Assembly (NCBI RefSeq): GCF_009828055.1 | Contig: NZ_WTYB01000001.1 | Span: 1,007,183-1,071,182 of the forward strand | Reading direction: 5' to 3' | Length of the DNA: 64,000 nucleotides | DNA from: Erythrobacter ramosus | GTDB taxonomy: Bacteria > Pseudomonadota > Alphaproteobacteria > Sphingomonadales > Sphingomonadaceae | Part shown: positions 43,403 through 53,472 of the stretch, one piece after another | Position numbering within the stretch: position 1 is the first letter of the stretch | How the letters are laid out: each line of letters opens with the position of its first letter | Translations under genes and position numbers: made by a program | The notes under the pieces: model-generated | Databases searched by the model: none | Told to the model about the DNA's origin: nothing | Seen by the model: only the letters and a program-made list of their open reading frames with translations

Positions 43403-45460
43403 ATGACGATCCGCCACCGCCTGCTCGCCTCCGCCCTGCTTCTCCCCGCCGCCGCGCCGCTCGCCGCGCAGGACGAAGTGACTCTGCCGGAGGAGGCGCT
43501 TGAGGCGGACTCTATGGTTGAAGAATTCCCCGAAGAGATCATCGTCACCGGGCGCGGGCTTAATGCGGCGCTGTCGACCGGGATTTACGCCACCACGACA
43601 CTGGAACGCGACGTGATCGTCGCCAGCCCATCGGGCCGGATCGAGGATGTGCTGCGCGGTGTCGCGGGGTTCCAGCAGTTCCGCCGGTCCGACAGCCGCT
43701 CGTCCAACCCGAGCGCGCAGGGCGTGACACTGCGGGCGCTGGGCGGCAATGCGACGAGCCGCGCGCTGGTGCTGCTCGACGGCGTGCCGCTTGCCGACCC
43801 GTTTTTTGGCTACATCCCGCTCTCCGCGATTGCGCCCGAGACGCTGGGTCAAGTCCGGGTGACGCGCGGCGGCGGGTCGGGGCCGTTTGGCGCAGGCGCG
43901 CTGGCTGGCACGATCGAGCTGGAAAGCGCCGGGCCGGATACCATCGCTCCGGTGCTCGCCAACGCGGCGATCAATGACCGGGGCGAGACCGAGCTGTCCG
44001 GCGTGCTGACCCAAAGCCTCGGCCGCGGCTTTGCCACCGCAAGCGGACGCTGGGACCGTGGGCAGGGCTTCTTCACCACGCCGCAAGATCAACGCGTCCC
44101 TGCCACGGCGCGCGCCGCGTTCGAGAGCTGGAACGCCGCTCTGCGCGCCGCCGCGCCGCTCACCGACACGGTCGAAGTCCAGGCCCGCATCGCCACCTTC
44201 CGCGACGCGCGCACGCTGCGGTTCGAGGGCGCGGACTCCACCAGCGCGGGCGAGGAAGCCTCGATCAGGTTTGTCGGGCGGGGCGATTGGGCCTTTGATG
44301 CGCTGGCCTATGTCCAGACGCGCGACTTTTCGAACATCGTGATTTCCTCGACCCGCTTTACCCCGACGCTCGACCAACGGCGCACGCCTTCAACCGGTAT
44401 CGGCGGTAAGTTCGAACTGCGCCCACCGATCCTCGAAGGCCACGATATCCGAATCGGTGCGGACTTCCGCCGTGCTGATGGCGAGTTGCAGGAAGAGGCA
44501 ATCAATGCCGTCTCGGGCGCGATCACCGAACGCCGCCGGGCGGGCGGGTCGACCAGCAATCTCGGCATTTTCCTTGAGGATGATTGGCAGATCGGCCCGC
44601 TGCTGATTAACGGCGGTCTGCGCGCCGACCGGAGCAGCATCACCGATGGCTTCTACCGCGCTGTCAGCGCGAATGGCGTGCCGGTCAGCACCCTCACCGC
44701 GCCTGGCCGCAGCGACTGGACGGTCAGTTGGCGCGCGGGCGCATCGTTCAACGCGACCCGCCGCCTCGATCTGCGCGCGGCGGCCTATACCGGGCTGCGG
44801 CTGCCGACCCTCAACGAACTCTACCGCCCCTTCGTGGTATTCCCGGTCGTGACCGAGGCCAATGCGGCACTTGAGAACGAGCGGCTCGAAGGCTTCGAAG
44901 TCGGGTTCGACTGGCAGCCGGTCAATGCGCTCGTGATCTCGGTCACCGCCTTCGACAACGAGGTCGAGAACGCCATCGCCAATGTCACCATCGCCCCCAA
45001 TCTGCGCCGCCGCGAAAACCTGCCTGCGATTGCGGCGCGCGGGATCGAGGCGAACGTGGCGGCGCGGTTCGGCGCGGTCAGCGTTGAAGGCGCGCTCGCC
45101 TGGACCGATGCCGCCGTGCGCGGCGAGGGCACCTCGCTTGACCTCGACGGCAATCGCCCGGCCCAGACCCCGGAGCTCGCCGGAAGCCTGACACTCGGCT
45201 GGGAGCCGGCCGCAGGCTGGCGGATCGCTGGCACGCTGCGCCATGTCAGCGCGCAATTCGAGGATGACCGCGAGACTGACCGACTCGCTCCGGCCACCAC
45301 AATTGACGCTTTTGTGGCCGCTCCGCTCGGTAAAGGCGTGTCGCTGATTGTGCGCGGCGAAAACCTGACTGACGAGGATATCGTCACCCGCAATCAGGGC
45401 GGATCGATCGATCTCGGCGTCCCGCGCACATTCTGGTTGGGTTTACGTTACGGCTTCTGA
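43403..45460 (+). CDS. TonB-dependent outer-membrane receptor
   Basis: 685 residues: signal peptide (LASALLLPAAAPLAAQ), a TonB-box-like EEIIVTGRG near residue 46, a plug domain with VLLDGVPLADPFFGYIPLS, then a barrel ending in LRYGF. Ligand unknown. A shared promoter region with the flavin monooxygenase lies upstream. The next gene is another receptor with its own promoter (205-nt gap). Confidence 0.9.
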   Translation: MTIRHRLLASALLLPAAAPLAAQDEVTLPEEALEADSMVEEFPEEIIVTGRGLNAALSTGIYATTTLERDVIVASPSGRIEDVLRGVAGFQQFRRSDSRSSNPSAQGVTLRALGGNATSRALVLLDGVPLADPFFGYIPLSAIAPETLGQVRVTRGGGSGPFGAGALAGTIELESAGPDTIAPVLANAAINDRGETELSGVLTQSLGRGFATASGRWDRGQGFFTTPQDQRVPATARAAFESWNAALRAAAPLTDTVEVQARIATFRDARTLRFEGADSTSAGEEASIRFVGRGDWAFDALAYVQTRDFSNIVISSTRFTPTLDQRRTPSTGIGGKFELRPPILEGHDIRIGADFRRADGELQEEAINAVSGAITERRRAGGSTSNLGIFLEDDWQIGPLLINGGLRADRSSITDGFYRAVSANGVPVSTLTAPGRSDWTVSWRAGASFNATRRLDLRAAAYTGLRLPTLNELYRPFVVFPVVTEANAALENERLEGFEVGFDWQPVNALVISVTAFDNEVENAIANVTIAPNLRRRENLPAIAARGIEANVAARFGAVSVEGALAWTDAAVRGEGTSLDLDGNRPAQTPELAGSLTLGWEPAAGWRIAGTLRHVSAQFEDDRETDRLAPATTIDAFVAAPLGKGVSLIVRGENLTDEDIVTRNQGGSIDLGVPRTFWLGLRYGF

Positions 45461-45665
45461 CATCTCCACAATGGCCTGTAATAATCTTGCGGCCCACAAG
45501 GTCGGCGCGAAGTCATGCTGCGCCGCAACACAAGATGTGGCATTTTTGCTACTGTCGGCTATAAGTTGACTATGACTCTTGTTAGGGCGTGCGACACTGA
45601 TAGGTTCCGCCCCACAACCCATCACCGGCATCAAGACCGGACGGTTTTGTGGAGAGAGGAAAGCC

Positions 45666-48221
45666 ATGACGCGCAAGTTCGCACATATCGCCTGCGGCCT
45701 GTTGGCCTGCAGCGCGCTGACCACCCCTGCCTTTGCGCAGGATACTGAGACCGAAGCCCAACCGGTCCGGGACGACAACGTCATCATCGTGACGGCAACC
45801 CGCCGCGCGCAGGACGTGCAGGACATCCCGTTGGCGGTGACGGCGATTTCGCCGCAGCAGCTCGATAACCAGGGCGTGGTCAACATCCAGCAGGTCACGG
45901 CGCTCGCCCCGAGCTTCAGCAGCTCGCAAGCGCAGCTTGCCTCCGGCTCGGTGGTGTTGCGTGTGCGCGGTGTCGGGACCACTTCGAACAATATCGGCTT
46001 TGAAAGCGCGGTCGGCATCTTTATCGACGGCGCCTACCAGTCGCGCCCCGGCGTTGCGCTCGGCGAATTTGTCGATGTGGAACGCGTGGAAGTGCTGCGC
46101 GGGCCGCAGGGTACGCTGTTCGGCCGCAACACTTCGGCAGGTGCTCTCAACGTCACCAATGTGCGCCCTGACGTCACTGAGTTCGGCGGCTTCGTGAACG
46201 CTGGCTACGGCAATTTCAACGAGGTCAGCGTGCAGGGTGCGGTCAACGTGCCGATCGTGCAGGACACGCTGGCGATGCGCGTCACCGGCGCTTACCGCCA
46301 GCGCGACGGGTTCCTCGATGTCGTCAACCGCACCGGCGCTAAGATCGGCGAAACCAACGATGTCGATCAGTGGCTGGTGCGCGGCCAACTTGGTTGGGAC
46401 ACCGAAAGCGGTCTGCGCGGCCGCATCATTGCCGACTACTCCAAGAGCAAGTCGAGCTGCTGCGGCGCAATCGAACTTTACCAGTCGCCGCTGGTGACCG
46501 GCGGGGCCTATGCCGCAGTTGGTCTGGGTGCCAATGGCGGCAATGGCCAGCCATCGGTCGCCACCAATCGTGACGATCAGGGCGCGTTCGAGCAGGCGAT
46601 GGACAACCGCGTCGTCTCGGCCAATTTTGCCCCGCGCGCCGATATCGACAACTACGGCGTGACCGGCGAGCTGGAATTCCCGCTATCCGATAATGCCGAC
46701 CTCATCTTCATCGGCTCGTACCGCAAGTATGAGAGCTTCGAGAATTACGATTCCGATTTCACCGCGCTGGACATCTTCAACGTCCCCGCGCTGAACCTCG
46801 AGATCGACAACTGGACCGCGGAACTGCGGCTTCAGGGTGAAGGCATGGAAGGCGCCCTTAACTATATGGTCGGCGGTTTCTATTCCGACGAAACCATCGA
46901 CCAATCGGTCAGCTTTGCGCTCGGTTCCGATTTCGGCGAAAATGTCGGCGCGCTGCTGCGTGTGCCGACGGGAGGTGCGCTTGGGGCCAACCCTCTGACG
47001 GTGTTCACTGGCCGCGATCCGGCTGGCACCAGCAACACCAACCGTTTCCAGCAGGACGCCAAAAGCTACGCGATCTTCACGCACAACTCGCTGGAGATCA
47101 CCGACGGGCTCGAACTGACAGTGGGCGCGCGTTACTCGTGGGAAGAAAAGTCCGGCGGGTTCACCCAGACGGCGATCAACAACCAGATCTGCCCCTCGGT
47201 GCTGGGCGCGCTCGGGAACATCCCGGCGGCCTTGCGTCCTACCTTCATCGGCCTGGGCTGCTTCGGCTTCACCGCGCCGGCCAACCTGCCGCAAGCCGCC
47301 GCGCTGCCGCTGGTGCGCACCTTCCAGTCGGACTTTGACGATGAAGAGCTGATCTACACCGTCAAGCTCGGCTATGAATTCAGCCCCTATGTGAACAGCT
47401 ACGCCAGCTTCACCCACGGCTACAAGGCAGGTGGTATCAACCTCGATACCACCGCAGCGGTTGGCGGGGCAGACCCGACCTTCCTTTCGGAAGAGGTCGA
47501 CGCCTACGAAGTGGGCGTGAAGGCGCGCACTGCGAATGGCGCGCTGACGCTGAACGTGGCGGCGTTCCTTGAGGAGTTCAGCAACTTCCAGGTGCTCGAA
47601 TTCACCGGGACGGCCTTTGCGACCTTCAACGTGCCCAAGGCTGAAACCAAGGGGATCGAAATCGAAGGTCTGGTTCGTCCCAGTGACGAACTGACCCTGA
47701 ATTTCGGCGCCACCTTGCTCGAAGCAAGCTACCCCGATGATTGCGCAGGTACGCAGACATCGGTGCAGGTGCTGTCGCTGTGCGGCAACGAACTGACCAA
47801 TGCGCCGAACTTTGTCGGCCTGATCGGTGCCTTGTGGGAAAAGCCGATCAACGACTCGACCGAGTTCTTCTTCTCCGGTCAGGTTCGCATGGAAAGCGAC
47901 CAGCGCACGTCGACTCAGGCGATCATCCTTCCGGGTGCTGCTGAAATCGCAGCCAACGGCGGGTTGCAGCAGGCGATCGACGCGGCTCCGCCGATCATCG
48001 CCGACATTCAGGACGGCAAGGCGTTCGTGAACCTGCGTGCTGGCCTGAAGTTCAATGACGGCGCCTATGCGATCGAAGGCTGGGTCAACAACCTGACCGA
48101 CGAAGTGGTGCGCGGGGTGACCTTCAACACCACCCTGCGCGGTTCGGGCGCGGCCAACTCGCGTTCGGCCTTCACCCTGCCGCCGCGCCAATACGGCGTG
48201 ACGCTGCGCGCCAAGTTCTAA
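45666..48221 (+). CDS. TonB-dependent outer-membrane receptor
   Basis: 851 residues. Signal peptide to TPAFAQ, TonB box IIVTATRRAQ near residue 40, plug with VGIFIDGAYQSRPG and the conserved VEVLRGPQGTLFGRN, barrel ending in LRAKF. It belongs to the sphingomonad receptor group often linked to catabolism of complex organics. The GAGAGAGGAAAG ribosome site supports the ATG. A terminator follows. Confidence 0.93.
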   Translation: MTRKFAHIACGLLACSALTTPAFAQDTETEAQPVRDDNVIIVTATRRAQDVQDIPLAVTAISPQQLDNQGVVNIQQVTALAPSFSSSQAQLASGSVVLRVRGVGTTSNNIGFESAVGIFIDGAYQSRPGVALGEFVDVERVEVLRGPQGTLFGRNTSAGALNVTNVRPDVTEFGGFVNAGYGNFNEVSVQGAVNVPIVQDTLAMRVTGAYRQRDGFLDVVNRTGAKIGETNDVDQWLVRGQLGWDTESGLRGRIIADYSKSKSSCCGAIELYQSPLVTGGAYAAVGLGANGGNGQPSVATNRDDQGAFEQAMDNRVVSANFAPRADIDNYGVTGELEFPLSDNADLIFIGSYRKYESFENYDSDFTALDIFNVPALNLEIDNWTAELRLQGEGMEGALNYMVGGFYSDETIDQSVSFALGSDFGENVGALLRVPTGGALGANPLTVFTGRDPAGTSNTNRFQQDAKSYAIFTHNSLEITDGLELTVGARYSWEEKSGGFTQTAINNQICPSVLGALGNIPAALRPTFIGLGCFGFTAPANLPQAAALPLVRTFQSDFDDEELIYTVKLGYEFSPYVNSYASFTHGYKAGGINLDTTAAVGGADPTFLSEEVDAYEVGVKARTANGALTLNVAAFLEEFSNFQVLEFTGTAFATFNVPKAETKGIEIEGLVRPSDELTLNFGATLLEASYPDDCAGTQTSVQVLSLCGNELTNAPNFVGLIGALWEKPINDSTEFFFSGQVRMESDQRTSTQAIILPGAAEIAANGGLQQAIDAAPPIIADIQDGKAFVNLRAGLKFNDGAYAIEGWVNNLTDEVVRGVTFNTTLRGSGAANSRSAFTLPPRQYGVTLRAKF

Positions 48222-48245
48222 GCATCAAGGCTTCGGCCAAAGAAG

Positions 48246-48275
48246 GGCGGCTCGGGAAACCGGGCCGCCTTTTTT
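48246..48275 (+). terminator. Intrinsic terminator after the second receptor
   Basis: 10-bp stem GGCGGCTCGG/CCGGGCCGCC (one G-T) with a GAAA loop and TTTTTT. Same form as the 18477 terminator. Confidence 0.88.
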
Positions 48276-48299
48276 GTGCCCTGTGGGCGAGCCGAGCGC

Positions 48300-48480
48300 C
48301 GAAGTTGACAAAGTTGACACCGTGTCAAGCGCCGATCTGGCCCAATAATGATGATAAATCAGTAGTTTGAGCGCGAAAAACAAAGTTGACACTTTGCTCG
48401 CCGCGGGGGGGGGAGGGGGTGCAATACCCCTTGCCTACGCAATGGGAGTGGGGGGAGCGGACGATGGGAAAGATCAGCCC
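48300..48480. repeat. Dispersed intergenic repeat, copy B (inverted relative to A)
   Basis: The core 48300-48397 is 98 nt and matches 6642-6739 in reverse orientation, with the same two conserved ends and a diverged middle. A G-rich tract and GGACGATGGGAAAG beyond 48397 match the C-rich flank of copy A. It fills most of the 369-nt gap between the receptor and the acyl-CoA dehydrogenase (convergent genes). Confidence 0.7.
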
Positions 48481-48590
48481 GATCCATAGCCTGCGCCGCG
48501 CGTGTAGGAAAATCAGGTGCGATCCTGACCAGCCAGCCGAATGCGCTGCCTGATTGCCGCCCCCGCCGATGCGGCGGGGGCGCACCAATC

Positions 48591-49754
48591 TTACATCCCG
48601 CGCGCGATCAGCATCTTCATGATCTCGTTCGACCCGCCGTAGATGCGGGCGATGCGAGTGTCGCGGTACATGCGGGCGATGGCGTAATCATTGATGTAGC
48701 CTGCGCCGCCGTGGAACTGGAGGCACTTGTCGACCACTTCCGATTGCAGCTCGGTCACCCAATACTTGGCCATGCTTGCAGTCGACACGTCGAGCTTGCC
48801 TTCGAGCAGCTTGGCGATGCAGTCGTTGACGAACACCCGCGCCGCCGTGCCGCGCGCCTTGAGGTCGGCCAGCACGAACTGGGTGTTCTGGAAGTCCCAG
48901 ATCGTCTTGCCGAACGCCTTGCGGTTCTTGACGTATTCGACCGTCACATCGAGCGCCTTTTCGATGCCCGCAATCGCGTTCATCGCAATCACGAGGCGTT
49001 CCTGCGGCAACTCGCCCATCAGCTGGTAGAACCCCCGCCCTTCCACGCCGCCGAGCAGATTGTCAGCCGGGATGAAGACATTGTCGAAGAACAGCTCGCT
49101 GGTGTCCTGCGCATCCAGCCCGATCTTGTCGAGCTTCTTGCCGCGCGCGAAGCCTTCCGCGCCATCGGTTTCGAGCAGCAGCAGCGAGATGCCCTTGGCA
49201 CCTTCCGCCGGATCGGTCTTGGCGACGACGATGATGAAGTCGGCGAGCTGGCCGTTCGAAATCCAGGTCTTCGAGCCGTTGAGGCGGTAGCCGTTGCCGT
49301 CCTTCAGCGCGGTGGTCTTGATCGACTGGAGGTCAGACCCGGCATCCGGCTCGCTCATCGCGATCGCGCTGACGAGGTCGCCGCTGACGAGCCGGGGCAG
49401 GTACTTCAGCTTCTGCTCTTCGGTGCCGTGGCGCACGAGATAGGGCAGGATGATGGTGTTGTGCAGCGATGCGCCGAAGCCATCGACGTCGTGCTTGCCC
49501 TGTTGGTCGATCACCACCATGTCATGCCGGAAATCGCCGCCGTGGCCGCCGTACTCGGTCGGCACCGACACGCCGAGCAGGCCCGCTGCGCCCGCCTCGC
49601 GCCAGAAGTCACGCTCGACCATCCCGTCCTCGCGCCACTTCTCGACCCGCTTTTGCGGCGCGTGCTGGGCGTAGAACTTGCCGACCGCGTCGGCGAAAAT
49701 GGCGATTTCTTCTTCTTCCATGAAGGCCGGCGGCGGCACATCGATGACGGGCAT
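48591..49754 (-). CDS. Acyl-CoA dehydrogenase
   Basis: 387 residues, normal length. FAD-binding and catalytic regions include AIAMSEPDAGSDLQSIKTTA near residue 130, GSKTWISNG near 160, and the C-terminal IARIYGGSNEIMKMLIARGM. It oxidises a fatty or branched acyl-CoA; specificity not predictable. Followed upstream by an enoyl-CoA hydratase gene on the same strand (30-nt gap), forming a beta-oxidation operon. Confidence 0.92.
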   Translation of the reverse strand: MPVIDVPPPAFMEEEEIAIFADAVGKFYAQHAPQKRVEKWREDGMVERDFWREAGAAGLLGVSVPTEYGGHGGDFRHDMVVIDQQGKHDVDGFGASLHNTIILPYLVRHGTEEQKLKYLPRLVSGDLVSAIAMSEPDAGSDLQSIKTTALKDGNGYRLNGSKTWISNGQLADFIIVVAKTDPAEGAKGISLLLLETDGAEGFARGKKLDKIGLDAQDTSELFFDNVFIPADNLLGGVEGRGFYQLMGELPQERLVIAMNAIAGIEKALDVTVEYVKNRKAFGKTIWDFQNTQFVLADLKARGTAARVFVNDCIAKLLEGKLDVSTASMAKYWVTELQSEVVDKCLQFHGGAGYINDYAIARMYRDTRIARIYGGSNEIMKMLIARGM

Positions 49755-49784
49755 TTCTCTCTCCTGATCCCAAAAATTCTATGC

Positions 49785-50558
49785 TTACTTGCCCGTCCAG
49801 TTGGGCTTGCGCTTCTCGGCAAAGGCGGCTGCGCCTTCGCGGGCGTCATGGCTGACGAACACCGGGCCGATCAGCTTGCCCTGATTGGCGTAGCGATCTT
49901 CCATCGCCCAGCCGCGCGACTGCTTCATCACCTGCTTGGACACCTTCACAGCCAGCGGCCCGTTGGCGGCGATCTTCGCTGCGAGCGCCTTGGCACCGTC
50001 CAGCGCCGAACCTTCGGTCACTTCGTTTATCAGACCGAGCTGATAGGCGCGCTCCGCCCCGATGAAATCGCCGGTCAGCGCGAGTTCCAGCGCGATCCGC
50101 TCGGGGATTTGGTCGGGCAGCATCATGACGCCGCCCGCCGCCGCGACAAGGCCGCGCTTCACTTCGGGGATGCCGAACTTGGCGTTCGCGTTGGCCACCA
50201 CGAGGTCACACGCGATCATCAGCTCAAGCCCGCCAGCCAGCGCATAGCCTTCGACCGCCGCGATCAACGGCTTGGCCGGAGGAGCCTGCACCACGCCGCC
50301 AAAGCCGCGGCCTTCAACCGAGGGCGTCTCGCCGCGCAGGAAGCCTTTGAGGTCCATGCCCGAGCAGAACGTGCCGCCTGCGCCGGTAATGATGCCGACC
50401 CGCAGATCATCGTCCGCATCCAACCGGTCCATCGCCGCGGCGATTCCCTCGGCAGCCGCGCGGGTCATCGCGTTCTTGGCTTCGGGGCGGTTGATGGTGA
50501 CGATGAGGACGCCGTCCTCGACTTCAGTCAGCACTTCAGGGGCAGCGGTATCGCTCAC
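49785..50558 (-). CDS. Enoyl-CoA hydratase/isomerase family (crotonase)
   Basis: 257 residues with the crotonase oxyanion-hole regions (GAGGTFCSGMDLKGF near 60 and AAVEGYALAGGLELMIACDLVVANANAKFGIPEVKRGL near 105-140). The second catalytic Glu is at the EVKRGL segment. First gene of the operon with the acyl-CoA dehydrogenase; divergent from the thiolase gene. Confidence 0.92.
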   Translation of the reverse strand: MSDTAAPEVLTEVEDGVLIVTINRPEAKNAMTRAAAEGIAAAMDRLDADDDLRVGIITGAGGTFCSGMDLKGFLRGETPSVEGRGFGGVVQAPPAKPLIAAVEGYALAGGLELMIACDLVVANANAKFGIPEVKRGLVAAAGGVMMLPDQIPERIALELALTGDFIGAERAYQLGLINEVTEGSALDGAKALAAKIAANGPLAVKVSKQVMKQSRGWAMEDRYANQGKLIGPVFVSHDAREGAAAFAEKRKPNWTGK

Positions 50559-50583
50559 GGCTCTCTCTCCTATCGAAAATGTG

Positions 50584-50603
50584 ATTGCGATTTGAAACGC
50601 AAT
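50584..50603. promoter_or_regulatory. Inverted repeat in the divergent beta-oxidation promoter
   Basis: ATTGCG and CGCAAT separated by 8 nt (TGATTGCG...CGCAATTC context), located between the enoyl-CoA hydratase start (50558) and thiolase start (50674). The size suits a TetR/FadR-type dimer that could control both operons. Confidence 0.4.
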
Positions 50604-50673
50604 TCTTGTGCGACTGGTGCAGTGGGTTTACGGACGCGTCAACTGCAATTTCGCTAGATCGGAGAGGATCACC

Positions 50674-51942
50674 ATGGCTGAAGCATACATCATCGACGCA
50701 GTGCGCACCCCGCGCGGGATCGGCAAGCAGGGCAAGGGCGCGCTGGCGGCCGAGCATCCGCAGCACCTCGCCGCGACCGTGCTGAAGGCGATCAAGGACC
50801 GCAACAATCTCGACACAAAGACGGTCGATGACGTGATCTGGTCGGTCAGCACGCAGGACGGGATGCAGGCGGGCGACATGGGCCGCATGGCCGCGCTTGA
50901 TGCGGGCTTCGACATCACCTCGTCCGGTACCACGCTAGACCGCTTCTGCGGCGGCGGGATCACCAGCGTTGCGCTGGCGTCCGCTCAGGTGATGAGCGGG
51001 ATGGAAGATTGCGTCATCGCCGGCGGGACCGAGATGATGAGCCTCACCGCCGCGATGTCGCAGGAGAAGATGCGCGCCGGGATCAAGCCGCCGATGATGG
51101 GCAGCTACAACGAGCGTCTCCAGAAGGTGCACCCGCAGTCGCATCAGGGCATTTGCGGCGATGCGATTGCCAGCATGGAGGGGTTCACCCGCGAGGATCT
51201 GGACGAGGTCGGCTACCGTTCGCAGCAGCGCGCCGCCGAAGCGATGGCGGCGGGCCGCTTTGCCAAGTCGATTGTGCCGGTGGTGGCCGATGATGGCACC
51301 GTGCTGCTCGACCATGACGAATATCCGCGTCCGCAGACCACCCGCGAAGACCTTGCCAAGCTGGAACCGGCCTTCCCCAAGATCGCCGATGTGCCGCTGG
51401 ATGCCAATGGCACGACCTTCCGCAAGCTGATCAACCAAAAGTATCCCGATCTGGAGATCAAGCACTTCCACCACGCGGGCAATTCTTCGGGCGTGGTCGA
51501 TGGCGCGGCGGCGGTGCTGATCACCTCGAAGGACTATGCGCAGAAGCATGGGCTGAAGCCGCGCGCGCGCATCGTCGCCACCTGCAACATGGGCGATGAT
51601 CCGACGCTAATGCTCAATGCGCCGGTGCCTGCGGCCAAGAAGGTGCTGGCCAAGGCTGGCCTGACCACCGACGATATCGACCTGTTCGAAATCAACGAGG
51701 CCTTCGCCGTCGTCGCTGCCAAGTTCGTGCGCGATCTTGAGCTTGATTGGGACAAGGTCAACGTCAACGGCGGCTCGATCGCCTTGGGCCACCCGATTGG
51801 CGCGACCGGCTCGATCCTGATCGGCACCGTGATCGACGAGCTGGAGCGGCGCGGCGGTCGCTATGGCCTCGTGACGATGTGCGCGGCGGGCGGGATGGCC
51901 CCGGCGATCATCGTCGAGCGGGTCGACGGCTTTGTCGACTAA
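50674..51942 (+). CDS. Acetyl-CoA C-acyltransferase (thiolase)
   Basis: 422 residues. The nucleophilic cysteine is in DRFCGGGITSVALASA (near residue 92), and the second pair NEAFAVVAAKF and CAAGGMAPA are present. It would cleave 3-ketoacyl-CoA and complete the cycle with the two divergent enzymes. GGAGAGGATC ribosome site supports the ATG. Confidence 0.93.
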   Translation: MAEAYIIDAVRTPRGIGKQGKGALAAEHPQHLAATVLKAIKDRNNLDTKTVDDVIWSVSTQDGMQAGDMGRMAALDAGFDITSSGTTLDRFCGGGITSVALASAQVMSGMEDCVIAGGTEMMSLTAAMSQEKMRAGIKPPMMGSYNERLQKVHPQSHQGICGDAIASMEGFTREDLDEVGYRSQQRAAEAMAAGRFAKSIVPVVADDGTVLLDHDEYPRPQTTREDLAKLEPAFPKIADVPLDANGTTFRKLINQKYPDLEIKHFHHAGNSSGVVDGAAAVLITSKDYAQKHGLKPRARIVATCNMGDDPTLMLNAPVPAAKKVLAKAGLTTDDIDLFEINEAFAVVAAKFVRDLELDWDKVNVNGGSIALGHPIGATGSILIGTVIDELERRGGRYGLVTMCAAGGMAPAIIVERVDGFVD

Positions 51943-53470
51943 CGTCCCGGATAACACCCCGGTCATCATCGGGGTGGGCCAATATTCGGAGAGGGTGGGC
52001 GAGCCTGGCTATGCCGCCCTCTCTTATATGGACTTGGGCGGCAAAGCGCTGGCAGCGGCGATTGCCGACAGCGGCGCGAGCGGGTCGGTGGCGGATGCCA
52101 TCGACACCCTCGCCGCGATCCGTGCCTTCGAAATGTCGCGCCCGGACCGAAAGCCGCCCTTCGGTGCGGCGGACAATGTGCCGCGCGCGATTGCCAAGCG
52201 CGTTGGGGCGAACCCGGCGCGCGCGATCCTTACGACCACGGGCGGGCAGACCAACCAGCAGCTGGTGGGCGAGTTTGCCACCGCCATTGCGGCGGGGGAG
52301 AGCCAGTGCGCGGTCATCGTTGGCAGCGAGGCGATCTCGACGGTGCTTGCGCTGACGGCGAAGGGCGACATCCCCGACTGGTCGGAAGCCATCGGCGGCG
52401 AATTTGAGGATCAGGGCTTCGGGGTCGAGGAACTGATGGAGCCCGTACTGTTCATGCACGGCGCGAGCGGGGCGATCCCGCTTTATGCGCTGGCGGAGAA
52501 TGCGCGGCGGCATAAGCTGGGCATGGGGCTGGAGGAATACCGGCTCGAAATCGGCAAACTGTTCGCGCCCTTCACCAAGGTCGCGGCAGCCAACCCGCAT
52601 TCGGCGGCTCCGGTGGAGCGCACGGCGGAGGAACTCGCCACCGTCACCGACCGCAACCGCATCGTCGCCGAACCCTATCCGCGCATGACCGTGGCGCGCG
52701 ATCAGGTGAACCAGGCCGCCGCGATCATTGTCGCTAGCGCCGGTCTCGCCCGCGCCTTGGGCGTGCCTGAGGACAAGTGGGTGCACATCCACGCCGTCAC
52801 CGCAGCGACCGAGCTGAAGCTGTCGCAGCGGCCCGATCTGGCGGGCAACCCCGCCTCGCTCGCCAGCGTCGATGCGGCGCTGGCGCGGGCGGGGAAGGGC
52901 ATCGCGGAGATGCGCTACATCGATTTCTATTCGTGCTTTGCGATCCCCGTGTTCAACCAATGCGATCACTTCGGCCTGTCGGTGGATGATCCGCGTGGCC
53001 TCACCCTGACCGGCGGCCTGCCCTTCTTCGGCGGGGCGGGGAACAACTACTCGGCCCACGCCATCGCCGAGGCGGTGCAGCGGGTTCGCGGGGATCGCGG
53101 CTCCTATGCCTTGGTTGGCGCAAATGGCGGGTGGATGAGCAAATATGCCACCGGCGTCTATTCGACCGACCCTGCCGACTGGAGCGCCAATGATCGCTTC
53201 GCCGTGCTGCCCAAGGCGACCGACAAGGTGCCCGTCGCGCGCGAACCGGTCGATGCCGCCACGGTCGAGACCTATACCATCAACCGCAGTCCCAAGGGGG
53301 CCGAGGCGATCTTCATCGGCCGCTCCGACGCGGGCGAGCGGGTGGTGGGCAATGCCGATTTGACTGACCCCGCCACCTCAGCGGCCTTCGAAAGCGGTGA
53401 GCCTTTCGGCAAGCGTCTCGCTCTGACGCAGGACGAGCGCGGGCGGACTTTGGGGCGGATGGTTACCTAG
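51932..53470 (+). CDS. Thiolase-like protein (TLP1/SCP-x type), probably without the catalytic cysteine
   Basis: 512 residues with a thiolase fold and an extra C-terminal domain. The region of the usual nucleophile reads ILTTTGGQTNQQL, with no Cys at the expected position, and the later motifs are modified (GGLPFFGGAGNNYSAHAIAE). The TTG start at 51932 overlaps the preceding thiolase stop by 11 nt and looks translationally coupled; no ATG or GTG in this frame gives a full N-terminus. Role unclear: perhaps a structural partner of the thiolase. Confidence 0.78.
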   Translation: MSTNVPDNTPVIIGVGQYSERVGEPGYAALSYMDLGGKALAAAIADSGASGSVADAIDTLAAIRAFEMSRPDRKPPFGAADNVPRAIAKRVGANPARAILTTTGGQTNQQLVGEFATAIAAGESQCAVIVGSEAISTVLALTAKGDIPDWSEAIGGEFEDQGFGVEELMEPVLFMHGASGAIPLYALAENARRHKLGMGLEEYRLEIGKLFAPFTKVAAANPHSAAPVERTAEELATVTDRNRIVAEPYPRMTVARDQVNQAAAIIVASAGLARALGVPEDKWVHIHAVTAATELKLSQRPDLAGNPASLASVDAALARAGKGIAEMRYIDFYSCFAIPVFNQCDHFGLSVDDPRGLTLTGGLPFFGGAGNNYSAHAIAEAVQRVRGDRGSYALVGANGGWMSKYATGVYSTDPADWSANDRFAVLPKATDKVPVAREPVDAATVETYTINRSPKGAEAIFIGRSDAGERVVGNADLTDPATSAAFESGEPFGKRLALTQDERGRTLGRMVT

Positions 53471-53472
53471 CC

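Noticed and set aside
45461..45665. Possible cobalamin riboswitch upstream of the second TonB receptor
   Set aside because: No B12-box or conserved core was seen.
46683..48191. A 502-codon minus-strand frame
   Set aside because: Shadow of the TonB receptor at 45.7-48.2 kb.
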